From JARIHC01 sp035546975 (GTDB lineage Bacteria > Patescibacteriota > Saccharimonadia > Saccharimonadales > UBA4665), in the NCBI GenBank assembly GCA_035546975.1, contig DASZVS010000009.1:10295-74294 (forward strand): DNA of 64,000 bases. Direction: 5' to 3'. The position numbers were made by a program, and so were the translations under genes. The notes under the pieces are model-generated. The model worked only from the letters and a program-made list of their open reading frames with translations, was not told where the DNA came from and searched no databases. Shown piece after piece: positions 50,673-59,155 of the stretch. The stretch's first letter is position 1. Each line of letters begins with the position of its first letter.

Positions 50673-51413
50673 TTAGCCGTCCGCCAGCTCTACCGGCGGA
50701 TACCGTAAATAAGAAGCTACGTCAGTGCGCCCGTCTTGCGCCATTATGACAAAATTCTGAACCATCCACGGCGAAAGCCCATATTCGCCTGGGAAAATAG
50801 CCACCTTGGAGTACTCAGCCTGCAGCATATCTACCAAACGGCGCAGAATCTGGGAGCGCTCACCCCGTAACGCGCCGATGGCATTGATAGCTAGCACTCC
50901 ATGTGCACCAGTCCGCTGCTTCAGATCCTTTACTACTTGCGGAGTTTGAAAATTCGGCGGCATAACGGCATCGTGGAAGACGTCTACGACAACTAGATCA
51001 TACGTTTGGGTTGAGGTTTTAATAAAAGATAGGCCGTCTTGGACATAAACGCGAAGATTTTGATCGGGCTGAAAAGAGAAATATTGCTGGGCAATACCGA
51101 CAAGCCCGGGATCGAGCTCAACCACATCTATCGATAGTTCTGGGAATGCCTTGCGGGCAGCAGTCGGCAGCGTAAAACCGCCGCCGCCGAGTACTAATAT
51201 GCTTTTGGGGCGAGCACCACGGATGAATTCCATAAGGCGCTCATTGTAATCAAAGAGGAGTTCGGGCTTATTATCAAATGCTATGCCGGATTGGGCGGCC
51301 ATTTTATTGCCGCTATACAAAACGCGGGCTGGGCGGCCGTTGTATGTAGTATCTACAACTTGAAAATGATTGAGGTCCGTATTCCCATCGAATAATACAG
51401 CGTCGCGGGCCAT
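50673..51413 (-). CDS. Spermidine-synthase-like methyltransferase-fold protein
   Basis: 246 residues of the SpeE-like Rossmann fold: ILVLGGGGFTLPTAARK (SAM-type loop), IDVVELDPGLVGIAQQYF (acidic loop) and YDLVVVDVFHDAVMPP. It lacks the complete N-terminal beta domain of true polyamine aminopropyltransferases, so the activity may differ. TAGAAT ends six bases before the ATG. 3-prime end abuts the tRNA-Arg gene of the opposite strand. Confidence 0.83.
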   Translation of the reverse strand: MARDAVLFDGNTDLNHFQVVDTTYNGRPARVLYSGNKMAAQSGIAFDNKPELLFDYNERLMEFIRGARPKSILVLGGGGFTLPTAARKAFPELSIDVVELDPGLVGIAQQYFSFQPDQNLRVYVQDGLSFIKTSTQTYDLVVVDVFHDAVMPPNFQTPQVVKDLKQRTGAHGVLAINAIGALRGERSQILRRLVDMLQAEYSKVAIFPGEYGLSPWMVQNFVIMAQDGRTDVASYLRYPPVELADG

Positions 51414-51476
51414 GTGAATATTCTACTCTTTTCCTAAAACGTTGGCAGACATGTATTAGAAATCCTGCCGGTCCGC

Positions 51477-52595
51477 TCAGTCCATATCCCCGTCTGGATC
51501 CATGTGCATCTGGGGCATGGGCGGCTGCGCGTTTTGCTGGGTATTGATTTGAGAAAAGGAGCTGGGGTTGACCCCATTTTTATCCGTAACTTCATATTGG
51601 GCGCTCATGCCCTGCATCATATGTTCATCAACATGGCAGTGCACAAGCCAGGTGCCGGGAGCATTTTCCGTAAACCATACTGACTTGGCTTCGGCAGGTC
51701 CAAGCTCTAAGAGATCTTGGTCCCGCCCGTCATATTTCCAACGGTGGCCGTGAATGTGAAAATCATGGAAATCACTACCAACCGCAGCCACAATCCACTG
51801 TATACGGTCGCCCACCGTCGCGGTGTACGTCGGAGTATTGCCAACAAAAGCGTGGCCGTTGATAGTATCGTATTCATTTGGCAATCCGGTTGATTCAGAA
51901 GTCATTTCGTCGAAGAAAGTAACCATTTGCTTTTGCGGCGCGACCGCCCCTGGTTTGGTAACTTCAATCAAGCCATACATGCCGAGAGTAGTATTATCGA
52001 CGGAATCTACAGAATGGTCATGATATATCCAATCGCCCACCGAGTCGCTACCAGCGGTCCATGTGTATGTATAGGTATGCCCCACCCCGACCGCATCGCC
52101 AGGCTGCTGGTTTGAATAGACATACGCGCCATCATTCGTCGGCGTGTAATGAAGTCCGTGCGGGTGCATACTATGGGGCCGCTTATAGTACGTATCAAGA
52201 TTTTTGAAGTGTACTATTACGGTATCGCCGACTTCGGCATGAATCATTGGGCCAGGCATGCCGCCATATTCATCCGGCAAAGCCTTCTTCCAACCTGGCG
52301 TGTAGGCCCGATAAATAAGCGCCTCCATAGTGGTCTCTTGCGGAGTGTATTTGGCGCCGGTCATGCCATCTACCCCAGTCGGCATAATATTCCATTTTTC
52401 AGGGACGGCGGCAATCCAATATTCTCTGGTTTTTCCATGGTAAAACAGCTGGGCTATATTAAAACCGCTGAAATACCAAGCAATTATAAGCACGAGAATT
52501 ATCAAATCTATGGCCAATAAGACTTTTGTTGGCCTTCTGAGCCTCTTCGGCTTTTTAGGCTGTTTCTCGGATTTTTCGCTCTTCATGAATTTCAT
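51477..52595 (-). CDS. Membrane-anchored two-domain multicopper oxidase
   Basis: 372 residues. A basic start, one membrane helix (about 27-48), then two cupredoxin domains. Copper ligands: HPHGLHY, YHDHS, FHDFHIHGH and HCHVDEHMMQGM (type 1 site with axial Met). Two-domain size fits small laccases or nitrite-reductase-like oxidases. The tail is Met- and His-rich (MPQMHMDPDGDMD), as in copper-tolerance oxidases such as CueO. Implies contact with oxygen and copper outside the cell. The substrate is unknown. Confidence 0.92.
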   Translation of the reverse strand: MKFMKSEKSEKQPKKPKRLRRPTKVLLAIDLIILVLIIAWYFSGFNIAQLFYHGKTREYWIAAVPEKWNIMPTGVDGMTGAKYTPQETTMEALIYRAYTPGWKKALPDEYGGMPGPMIHAEVGDTVIVHFKNLDTYYKRPHSMHPHGLHYTPTNDGAYVYSNQQPGDAVGVGHTYTYTWTAGSDSVGDWIYHDHSVDSVDNTTLGMYGLIEVTKPGAVAPQKQMVTFFDEMTSESTGLPNEYDTINGHAFVGNTPTYTATVGDRIQWIVAAVGSDFHDFHIHGHRWKYDGRDQDLLELGPAEAKSVWFTENAPGTWLVHCHVDEHMMQGMSAQYEVTDKNGVNPSSFSQINTQQNAQPPMPQMHMDPDGDMD

Positions 52596-52654
52596 ATGCT
52601 TGCCAGTAGTATAACAAGCGTGCGCCTCACCCCCGTTTTGCTTGTTTGCAGGAG

Positions 52655-53185
52655 CTAAATGGTAGGTGGCGGGAGCAGTTTGTCGTTACTTTGGTACTTG
52701 GCCTTGAGAAGAGCAAATTGAAGCGCCAAAGCGACACGTTCAGCCTGTTCAATACTCATACCAATGCGTGAGATCGGTGTGGCCTCGGACTTGCCGGCTT
52801 GTGTAAAAGTTAACGTAGCGCCGGCCTTATTGACGTCCACTTCAATGCCGTCGCTATAAATAGTGCGCGCATCAAAAGCCAGTAGCATAACTACCTTATT
52901 GCCAGCCTGCAGATCTATTTCCGGCTTAATTTGGTCGGGTGTATCGGTGCCATAGTCCGCAAGTTCCCATAGTTGAACGGCTTGTTGGTCCTGGACCCCG
53001 TAGTAACTTATAAGCAGCAACAAAATGTCTTCCGCTGGGCGCTCTTTGCCAGCTTCTATACGCTCCAGCGTCTGCTCATCAATCTCAACTGCTCCCGAAA
53101 CCTCAGCTGTACTCTGATGCAGCTGTTCGCGAACGTATTTCAGGTGTCTCCCTAACGTAATAAAGGGTGCGTTCGACTCACTCAT
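52655..53185 (-). CDS. XRE-type HTH regulator with DUF3467-like C-terminus
   Basis: 176 residues. HTH_XRE domain at about 10-65 (GRHLKYVREQLHQSTAEVSG ... EQTLERIEAGKERPAEDILL). The C-terminal part has ISRIGMSIEQAERVALALQF, resembling DUF3467. Its -10 box TAATAT ends eight bases before the ATG, and murB is transcribed away from the same 56-base gap, so this regulator could act on both itself and murB; that is an inference. Confidence 0.83.
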   Translation of the reverse strand: MSESNAPFITLGRHLKYVREQLHQSTAEVSGAVEIDEQTLERIEAGKERPAEDILLLLISYYGVQDQQAVQLWELADYGTDTPDQIKPEIDLQAGNKVVMLLAFDARTIYSDGIEVDVNKAGATLTFTQAGKSEATPISRIGMSIEQAERVALALQFALLKAKYQSNDKLLPPPTI

Positions 53186-53227
53186 CTAGTTCCATATTAC
53201 GCCGGCACCGGTATCAGTGCAAGACTG

Positions 53228-53233
53228 TATAAT
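53228..53233 (+). promoter_or_regulatory. -10 box for murB, leaderless type
   Basis: Perfect TATAAT ending eight bases before the murB ATG; divergent to the TAATAT box (53194-53199) of the HTH gene. Confidence 0.6.
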
Positions 53234-53241
53234 GTAGCCTG

Positions 53242-54273
53242 ATGGAACCGCAACAAAATGTCAGCCTTGCTAACTATTCGACAATGGGATTGGGCGGGTC
53301 GGCAGCTTACTTGGTCGAAATCACAAGCAGATTTCAGGTGCCGGCAGCTGTGGAATGGGCACGCGCTAAATCCTTGCCGCTCCTTATGCTTGGCGGCGGC
53401 AGCAATACGATTTGGCGAGACGAAGGCTTTCCGGGCTTAGTGCTCATCAATAAAATCAGCAACTTCGAAGTTCAACAGGAAGACGAAACGAATTTCTATA
53501 TAACTGTCGGGGCCGGTGAGAACTGGGATAGCGTAGTAGAGCGCAGTGTCCAGAAAGGGCTTACTGGTATTGAGGCGCTGAGTTTAATACCGGGTAGCGC
53601 CGGCGCCACCCCCGTCCAGAATGTCGGCGCGTACGGGCAAGAAATTTCCGACACGCTTGTCAGCGTGGAAGTTTTTGATACGAGCACTAATGAGTTTACT
53701 ACGTTGCCGGCGGCCAGCTGCGGCTTTGGCTACCGGACAAGCCGGTTCAAAACTACAGACAAGCACCGCTTTTTAATCACCGGGCTAACAATCCACCTCA
53801 TGAAGGCGGATCCAGAACCGCCTTTTTACGCTGCTGTTCAAAGTTATTTCGACGAGCAAAACATTACTAATTACACGTCGCAAAGCCTGCGTGATGCTGT
53901 CATTGCTATTCGTACGGCCAAGCTACCGGATCCGGCGGTCGTGCATAATACCGGCTCGTTTTTTGCAAATCCCATTATTGATGATGCGCAGCTTAGAGAG
54001 CTCCGCGACACATACCCGACTATGCCCTCCTGGGAAACAGATGATCCGGAAAAAGTAAAAATTCCGGCCGCCTGGCTTCTTGACCAGGCCGGCTTAAAGG
54101 ACGTGCATGACGAAAAAACCGGCATGGCAACCTGGCCGACACAACCGCTGGTGCTCATCAATGAAAATGCAAAATCAACCGCCGATTTGCTTGCATTCAA
54201 ACAAAAAATTATCGAAATAGTTGAACACAAGTTCGGTATCACGCTCGAGCAAGAACCGGAATTATTACCCTAA
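53242..54273 (+). CDS. murB: UDP-N-acetylenolpyruvoylglucosamine reductase
   Basis: FAD/NADPH enzyme making UDP-MurNAc. 343 residues. Seen: NYSTMGLGGSAAYLVE, LLMLGGGSNTIWRDEGF (FAD loop), GLTGIEALSLIPGSAGATPV and QNVGAYGQEISD, FGYRTSRFK, and the catalytic-Ser segment NTGSFFANPII. The end has KIPAAWLLDQAGLK. Together with murA, murD and murI in the window it gives most of the cytoplasmic peptidoglycan steps. Confidence 0.95.
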   Translation: MEPQQNVSLANYSTMGLGGSAAYLVEITSRFQVPAAVEWARAKSLPLLMLGGGSNTIWRDEGFPGLVLINKISNFEVQQEDETNFYITVGAGENWDSVVERSVQKGLTGIEALSLIPGSAGATPVQNVGAYGQEISDTLVSVEVFDTSTNEFTTLPAASCGFGYRTSRFKTTDKHRFLITGLTIHLMKADPEPPFYAAVQSYFDEQNITNYTSQSLRDAVIAIRTAKLPDPAVVHNTGSFFANPIIDDAQLRELRDTYPTMPSWETDDPEKVKIPAAWLLDQAGLKDVHDEKTGMATWPTQPLVLINENAKSTADLLAFKQKIIEIVEHKFGITLEQEPELLP

Positions 54274-54288
54274 ACTGAGTAGACGCGT

Positions 54289-55566
54289 CTACGAATCGCT
54301 TGGAAGCGGATACATAAGGGCAAACTGCTTCACTTCGTCTCTTAACATGTTAAGCTTTTTTTCATCTTCCCTGTTATCGACAGCCTGGCGCATCCATGTG
54401 GCAATCTTTTCCATATCTTCTTCTTTTAGGCCGCGCGTCGTAACGGCAGGCGTACCGAGCCGTATGCCGCTTGGCCGGAATGGCGGACGAGGATCGTCGG
54501 GCACAGCGTTTTTATTGAGTGTAAGATTGATTTTGTCTAAGGCCTCTTCGACTTCGCCGCCATCAATACCAAAGCTTTTGTCTACATTTGCCAATATGAG
54601 GTGATTACTTGTGCCGCCGGTTACTAGATTGAAGTCCTGGCTTTGCAGCGCATCTGCAAGTGCGGCCGCGTTTGTAATGATCTGACGCGCATAATCCTTA
54701 AACTCCGGCTTGAGCGCCTCACCGAAAGCCACGGCTTTGGCTGCAATAATGTGCTCGTGCGGGCCGCCTTGCATACCTGGAAACACAGCCCTGTCTATTA
54801 GCGTCGGTATATTTTCAAGGGTTTTTTCGGGCTTCTTCAGCGGGTTGCCTACAGTACCTTTGCTCAATATTAGGCCGCCGCGGGGGCCGCGAAGCGTTTT
54901 ATGCGTCGTAGTGGTAATGACATGAAAGCCGTAGTCAAATGGATTCTTTGCTACGCCGCCGGCAATCAGCCCGGCAATGTGCGCCATATCGGCCATAAGA
55001 AGCGCGCCTACTTCATTGCCGATCTCGGCAAATTTCGCATAATCTAGTTCGCGGGGATAGCCGCTGAATCCGGCCAGAATAATTTTCGGCTTGTGTTTTC
55101 TTGCCAGCTCGCGGAGTTCATCATAGTCAATTTCACCAGTATCAATGTCCTTCATCTTGTACCGGATGAAATTGTAGGTATGCGCGGCGCGGGTCACCGG
55201 CGCGCCGTGCGTTAAGTGGCCGCCATGGCCAAGATCCATAGCCAGTACGGTGTCACCCGGTTCGAGCCACGCAAAATACACGGCTTCATTCGCCGGCGCG
55301 CCGGAATGCGGCTGTACATTGGCATGGTCCGCGCCGAAAAGCTTTTTAGCACGGTCAATAGCAAGCTGTTCTACTTGGTCAGTATTTTGCTGGCCGCCAT
55401 AATAGCGCCTGCCGGGATAACCCTCTGAATATTTATTCGTAAATACGCTTCCCATGGCTGTCAGGACATCACGGCTTACATAATTTTCGCTCGGGATCAG
55501 CTCGAGTCCTTCGCGTTGGCGTTGTTCTTCGGCAGCGATCAGCTGGGCTACAGTATCGTCAATCAT
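54289..55566 (-). CDS. glyA: Serine hydroxymethyltransferase
   Basis: PLP enzyme that moves a one-carbon unit from serine to tetrahydrofolate. 425 residues from ATG 55566, preceded by GAAGGGA; an upstream start would add 22 residues lacking homology-like features. Seen: LELIPSENYVSRDV, NKYSEGYPGRRYYGG, VQPHSGAPANEAVYFA, MDLGHGGHLTHG, the PLP lysine in ITTTTHKTLRGPRGG, and GIRLGTPAVTTRG. The 14-bp palindrome at 54341 lies within. Opposed to murB by a 15-base gap. Confidence 0.96.
   Translation of the reverse strand: MIDDTVAQLIAAEEQRQREGLELIPSENYVSRDVLTAMGSVFTNKYSEGYPGRRYYGGQQNTDQVEQLAIDRAKKLFGADHANVQPHSGAPANEAVYFAWLEPGDTVLAMDLGHGGHLTHGAPVTRAAHTYNFIRYKMKDIDTGEIDYDELRELARKHKPKIILAGFSGYPRELDYAKFAEIGNEVGALLMADMAHIAGLIAGGVAKNPFDYGFHVITTTTHKTLRGPRGGLILSKGTVGNPLKKPEKTLENIPTLIDRAVFPGMQGGPHEHIIAAKAVAFGEALKPEFKDYARQIITNAAALADALQSQDFNLVTGGTSNHLILANVDKSFGIDGGEVEEALDKINLTLNKNAVPDDPRPPFRPSGIRLGTPAVTTRGLKEEDMEKIATWMRQAVDNREDEKKLNMLRDEVKQFALMYPLPSDS
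54341..54354. repeat. 14-bp palindrome, TTAACATGTTAA family copy 4
   Basis: CTTAACATGTTAAG within glyA, encoding K-L-N-M-L-R near the C-terminus. Confidence 0.85.
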
Positions 55567-55665
55567 CTCAAATTCCCTTCTCTTACATTCAGTATATGTC
55601 AGTACGGAGGAGAATTCTATGTCATAGGGCAATTATAGCATCGGAAAATGCAGTCAAAAATACTC

Positions 55666-55695
55666 TTGTCAAAAAAATATCACATATGATATTAT
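55666..55695 (+). promoter_or_regulatory. HTH-murA promoter with overlapping inverted repeat
   Basis: -35 TTGTCA (55666-55671), 18-base spacer and -10 TATTAT (55690-55695), ending eight bases before ATG 55704. The inverted repeat ATATCA-CATA-TGATAT (55677-55692) overlaps the spacer and -10 box and could be bound by the HTH domain of the encoded protein. Confidence 0.6.
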
Positions 55696-55703
55696 CTGTC
55701 GGC

Positions 55704-57227
55704 ATGTCCTCAACGAATGAAAAGATCGGCCAGTTGATTGCACAGCTTAGGCAAGAGAAAAACCTCACGCAAGCTGAGTTTGCGCGCAAGCTTGGCACAA
55801 GCCAATCGGCCGTTAATCGCATGGAGCATGGCCGCCAGAATCTCAGCCTAGAAACACTCGGTCGGATCAGCGATGTTCTAAATAAGCAATTATTATCAAT
55901 CAGCGGTGAAGGTACCACGAACCTGCGGATCGAAGGCGGCCACGAACTGCATGGGAATATACGCCTTAAAACGAGTAAAAATGCGGCCGTTGGGCTGCTT
56001 TGCGCAAGTTTATTGAACCACGGGGTTACACGATTTAAGTCGTTCCCCCGGATCGAAGAGGTTTACCGCATTATTGAAGTGCTCGAGAGTATGGGCGTAT
56101 CTGTGAAATGGCTTGAAGGTAATGACATTGAGATCCGCCGGCCTGCTAAGCTGAAACTCGACCGCCTGGATGCCCAGGCAGCTAAGAAGACAAGAAGCGT
56201 CCTTATGATGATCGGGCCGCTGATGCATGAAACTGACACGTTCAAAATCCCTTATGCCGGCGGTTGTAAGCTCGGTACGCGTACCGTAGCGCCGCATTTA
56301 TACGCGCTTGAACATTTCGGCGTGGATATCGTAGCCACAGGCGGGCATTATCATGTGAATGTTAAGAAGCGTCCGGCCGGAGAAATTGTACTGTTTGAAT
56401 CCGGTAATACTGTGACCGAAAACGCCTTGATGGCAGCTGCGCGCACCCCAGAAACTACTGTAATCCAGGCCGCCAGCGGTGATTATATGGTGCAAGACGT
56501 TTGTTATTTCCTTCAAAAGCTAGGCGTAAAAATCGAAGGTATCGGTTCCCAAACGCTCACCGTTAAGGGCGTGGCAGACATTAAGAAAAATGTTACCTAC
56601 GCGCCTACGGAAGACCCGATTGAAGCTATGTTTTTTGCTGCCGCTGCCATCACGACTAATTCTAAGATAACCATCGAGCGCGTGCCGTACCGATGGATCG
56701 GATTAGAGCTTACGAAGCTGGAAAAAATGGGGCTTAGGTTCTCGCTCAGCAAGCCGTACAAGGCGGCCAACGACATGGTTGACTTAGCGGATCTGACTAT
56801 CGAAAAACATAACGGCAAGCTAAAAGCGCCTATCGATAAGCTTCATCCTAATCTATGGCCAGGTTTGAATCCAGACAACCTCCCCTATTTTGTGCTGGTT
56901 GCAGCCGTAGCTAGAGGCCGGACTTTAATCCATGACTGGATGTATGAAAACCGGGCTATTTATTACACAGAACTCACCAAAATCGGCGGCCAAATCGAGC
57001 TGGCTGATCCGCACCGCGTGTATGTTACGGGGCCAACGCGTTTTACCGTCAGCGACGTTGTGTGCCCGCCAGCATTGCGCCCGGCGAGTTTATTGCTTAT
57101 TGGTATGCTGGCCGCGCACGGCACGAGCATGCTCAGGAATGTCTACACTATAAACCGCGGCTACGAAGACCTTGCTGACCGGCTCAATAGCCTCGGTGCT
57201 AAAATTACTGTCCTGCACGAAATTTAG
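55704..57227 (+). CDS. murA: XRE HTH domain fused to UDP-N-acetylglucosamine 1-carboxyvinyltransferase (MurA)
   Basis: 507 residues. Residues 1-65 are an XRE HTH (IGQLIAQLRQEKNLTQAEFA ... TSQSAVNRMEHGRQNLSLET); residues 75-505 are a MurA domain, which adds enolpyruvate to UDP-GlcNAc, the first committed step of peptidoglycan. Seen: TSKNAAVGLL (catalytic Lys-Asn), GGCKLGTRTVAPHL (reactive Cys), and TVTENALMAAA. The usual Asp-305 region reads NPDNLPYFVLV. Domain order suggests an enzyme-repressor. A promoter with an overlapping inverted repeat lies just upstream. Confidence 0.93.
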   Translation: MSSTNEKIGQLIAQLRQEKNLTQAEFARKLGTSQSAVNRMEHGRQNLSLETLGRISDVLNKQLLSISGEGTTNLRIEGGHELHGNIRLKTSKNAAVGLLCASLLNHGVTRFKSFPRIEEVYRIIEVLESMGVSVKWLEGNDIEIRRPAKLKLDRLDAQAAKKTRSVLMMIGPLMHETDTFKIPYAGGCKLGTRTVAPHLYALEHFGVDIVATGGHYHVNVKKRPAGEIVLFESGNTVTENALMAAARTPETTVIQAASGDYMVQDVCYFLQKLGVKIEGIGSQTLTVKGVADIKKNVTYAPTEDPIEAMFFAAAAITTNSKITIERVPYRWIGLELTKLEKMGLRFSLSKPYKAANDMVDLADLTIEKHNGKLKAPIDKLHPNLWPGLNPDNLPYFVLVAAVARGRTLIHDWMYENRAIYYTELTKIGGQIELADPHRVYVTGPTRFTVSDVVCPPALRPASLLLIGMLAAHGTSMLRNVYTINRGYEDLADRLNSLGAKITVLHEI

Positions 57228-57261
57228 AGCCGCCTACAAGCGCAACAGTTATAATGGCATC

Positions 57262-57750
57262 ATGGAATTATTTGTAGATATCTGTAGCTTCCTTGGGTCG
57301 TGGCTGCTGGTGGCGGGTCCGATTTACCAGGCATCTCTTGAGCTCCGCGAGCAAGATATCGAAACCGAGCGAATCCATGAGGCCAGCAATAAGATACAAA
57401 CGCCACGGAACGTGTCGGCATGGTGGTGGTTGATACCGCCATTGAAGTTACTGCTTGAGCATCAGCAAACCCAGAAATATCGGCGTGAATATTTAAATGT
57501 ACTGGATCCGGAAGACGTGGAAGCATTGGTAAACTTCATTAATAAAGCCACCGGCTGGCTAATGGTAGCTGGTGGCGCTTCGCTCATCGCCGTTAAGGAA
57601 ACATATGAGCTTGTTGATGAAATCCATGTGCAACATTATTTTATCTGGCTTGCCGTGCCAGTTATGATGTTCTTCTGCCTTATATACACGATACTGCGCA
57701 CAAAGCGGGCCAAACGGATTATCGCCCATCACGGCGTAAAAGAAGCCTAG
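57262..57750 (+). CDS. Hypothetical membrane protein (162 aa)
   Basis: Not recognised. About three hydrophobic segments: residues 5-24 (DICSFLGSWLLVAGPIYQAS), 97-115 and 125-150, with a charged cytoplasmic-like stretch between. A perfect TATAAT (57250-57255) ends six bases before the ATG, so it is predicted leaderless; a farther start lies within murA and is unlikely. It follows murA by 34 bases. Confidence 0.72.
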   Translation: MELFVDICSFLGSWLLVAGPIYQASLELREQDIETERIHEASNKIQTPRNVSAWWWLIPPLKLLLEHQQTQKYRREYLNVLDPEDVEALVNFINKATGWLMVAGGASLIAVKETYELVDEIHVQHYFIWLAVPVMMFFCLIYTILRTKRAKRIIAHHGVKEA

Positions 57751-57788
57751 GCATAGCGGTTTGGCCAAGTTTACTCCGTAAGATTTAT

Positions 57789-58265
57789 TCAGCCGATAAC
57801 CATACTGAGCGCGCGGAATGCTTCTTCGCTTTCCGGTGTCAGATCGTAATCCAATACGCGATCTGAAGGCGCCCAGACGCTATCTGAATGCTCGCTGCTT
57901 AAACGAACTTCGCCGCCCGTTAATCTTGCAACGCTAAACAGCGCTAGATACAAGGCGCCCTTATAACGGCCGTCGTCGAGTACACGTGCCACAGAGTACC
58001 GAAGGGGAGAAATAACCTCTACATGAATGTCAGCTTCCTCATCTATTTCACGGCTGCGGGCAATTTCAAGCACATTTGCGCCATGATTGGGGCTGCTCAA
58101 ATTTTTAATTACATCTTCATAATCCACTTTGCCGCCAATAAACTCATATTTGCCGGCACTGTGGTTAATGTGTGGCGCACGTTGCAGCAATAAAAATTCA
58201 TCATGTTCATTGAACACCAGGCAGCGATTTACGATTACTGAAGGAATTGTTTCAGAGTAGGACAT
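57789..58265 (-). CDS. Nudix hydrolase with enlarged Nudix box
   Basis: 158 residues. IGGKVDYED starts the Nudix box and SREIDEEADI ends it; between them lies an insertion of about a dozen residues (NLSSPNHGANVLE) not present in the standard 23-residue box. Metal-binding Glu residues remain. N-terminal strand CLVFNEHDEFLLLQRAP is typical. The start lies 11 bases from element C. Confidence 0.85.
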   Translation of the reverse strand: MSYSETIPSVIVNRCLVFNEHDEFLLLQRAPHINHSAGKYEFIGGKVDYEDVIKNLSSPNHGANVLEIARSREIDEEADIHVEVISPLRYSVARVLDDGRYKGALYLALFSVARLTGGEVRLSSEHSDSVWAPSDRVLDYDLTPESEEAFRALSMVIG

Positions 58266-58276
58266 AATAAATAACT

Positions 58277-58433
58277 TGGTACCCCGGGTAGGATATATGC
58301 ACGGAATTCGCTTTTCAGAGCAAGCTCCTACACGCTCATTCCTGTACGAACCTCGGCTATGCCGGGCGGTTCGAATTCTCGCTCGAGAACGAGCCGAATT
58401 GTAATAACCCTTGCGTGATTATTACAATTCACC
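58277..58433 (-). mobile_element. tRNA-3-prime-end duplication element C (157 bp)
   Basis: The 18 bases at 58434-58451 (3-prime end of tRNA-Arg TCT) recur exactly at 58277-58294, 157 bases away, the same distance as element A. From the tRNA: a perfect 12-bp hairpin GAATTGTAATAA / TTATTACAATTC (58430-58396), a CGAACC...GGTTCG inverted repeat enclosing a GGC-ATA-GCC stem (58347-58372), a core at 58308-58342 sharing TCAGAGCAAGCTCCT with element A, then the duplicate. No second terminator is obvious beyond it. Confidence 0.6.
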
Positions 58434-58510
58434 TGGTACCCCGGGTAGGATTCGAACCTACGGCCTATGGGTTAGAACTCCATTGCTCTATCCAGCTGAG
58501 CTACCGGGGC
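58434..58510 (-). tRNA. tRNA-Arg (TCT)
   Basis: 77 bases, CCA encoded. Acceptor GCCCCGG/CCGGGGT, anticodon loop GTTCTAA giving TCT. The pair closing the anticodon loop is A-C. The 3-prime 18 bases are duplicated in element C. Confidence 0.9.
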
Positions 58511-58639
58511 ATAATCCGCGAACCAAACCAAGCGCTAGCTGTTTGGCGAGCGAAAGGAGGAATCGTGCAGGTCTTAGGAAAATTTTTTCAAGGACAAAGT
58601 TCATGAAAAAATCTTGCAAGACCGAAACGTATTCCGACG

Positions 58640-58714
58640 TGGTGCGGGATGGGAGAGTCGAACTCCCGTCCTCAGTTTGGAAAACTGATATATTAACCGC
58701 TATACGAATCCCGC
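58640..58714 (-). tRNA. tRNA-Gly (TCC)
   Basis: 75 bases, CCA encoded. Acceptor GCGGGAT/ATCCCGC, anticodon arm CAGTT-TTCCAAA-CTG type giving TCC. It lies 129 bases upstream of tRNA-Arg (TCT) on the same strand. A weak hairpin followed by TTTTTT (58621-58603) lies after it; no 3-prime-end duplication. Confidence 0.93.
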
Positions 58715-58800
58715 TTAAACAGAGGTAATTGTAGCATTTTCCTCCGACATTAGCCACATCTATACCAAAGCCTGTAAGCGATTAGTGTTATGCTTATTTT

Positions 58801-59091
58801 ATGACTATTGAAGAACTCCTTAAAAAGGCGCGCAAAATTTGGGGCGATGACAAACTGACGCTTGAAGAAATTATCATTCGCCAAGGCGTAGCTATTGGTG
58901 ATATTCACCGCTATGCCCGCGACAAAGAAGAAGGCACGCCGCCAAATGAAACCGAACTGAAAAAAGAGCTGGGCAATGTCATCTTCTCAACAATCCGGTG
59001 GTGCGACGACCTCGGATACAGCCCAGAAGAATGCATTGAGCTCGCCGAGCAAGCCCAAATACAATACCGGCAGCGGCAAGCACAGAGTTAA
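58801..59091 (+). CDS. MazG-like domain protein (96 aa)
   Basis: Small helical protein with a MazG-like region: LTLEEIIIRQGVAIGDIHRY and LKKELGNVIFSTIRWCDDLG, the latter holding E-x3-N where true MazG has E-x3-D. It may bind nucleotides or be a diverged pyrophosphohydrolase. A weak -10 (TATGCT) ends six bases before the ATG. Monocistronic. Confidence 0.72.
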   Translation: MTIEELLKKARKIWGDDKLTLEEIIIRQGVAIGDIHRYARDKEEGTPPNETELKKELGNVIFSTIRWCDDLGYSPEECIELAEQAQIQYRQRQAQS

Positions 59092-59155
59092 TACCCGTTG
59101 TTGTCCATTTTACCCGGATCATATACATTATAAGAGATAAGCTTAAAGGATAAAC

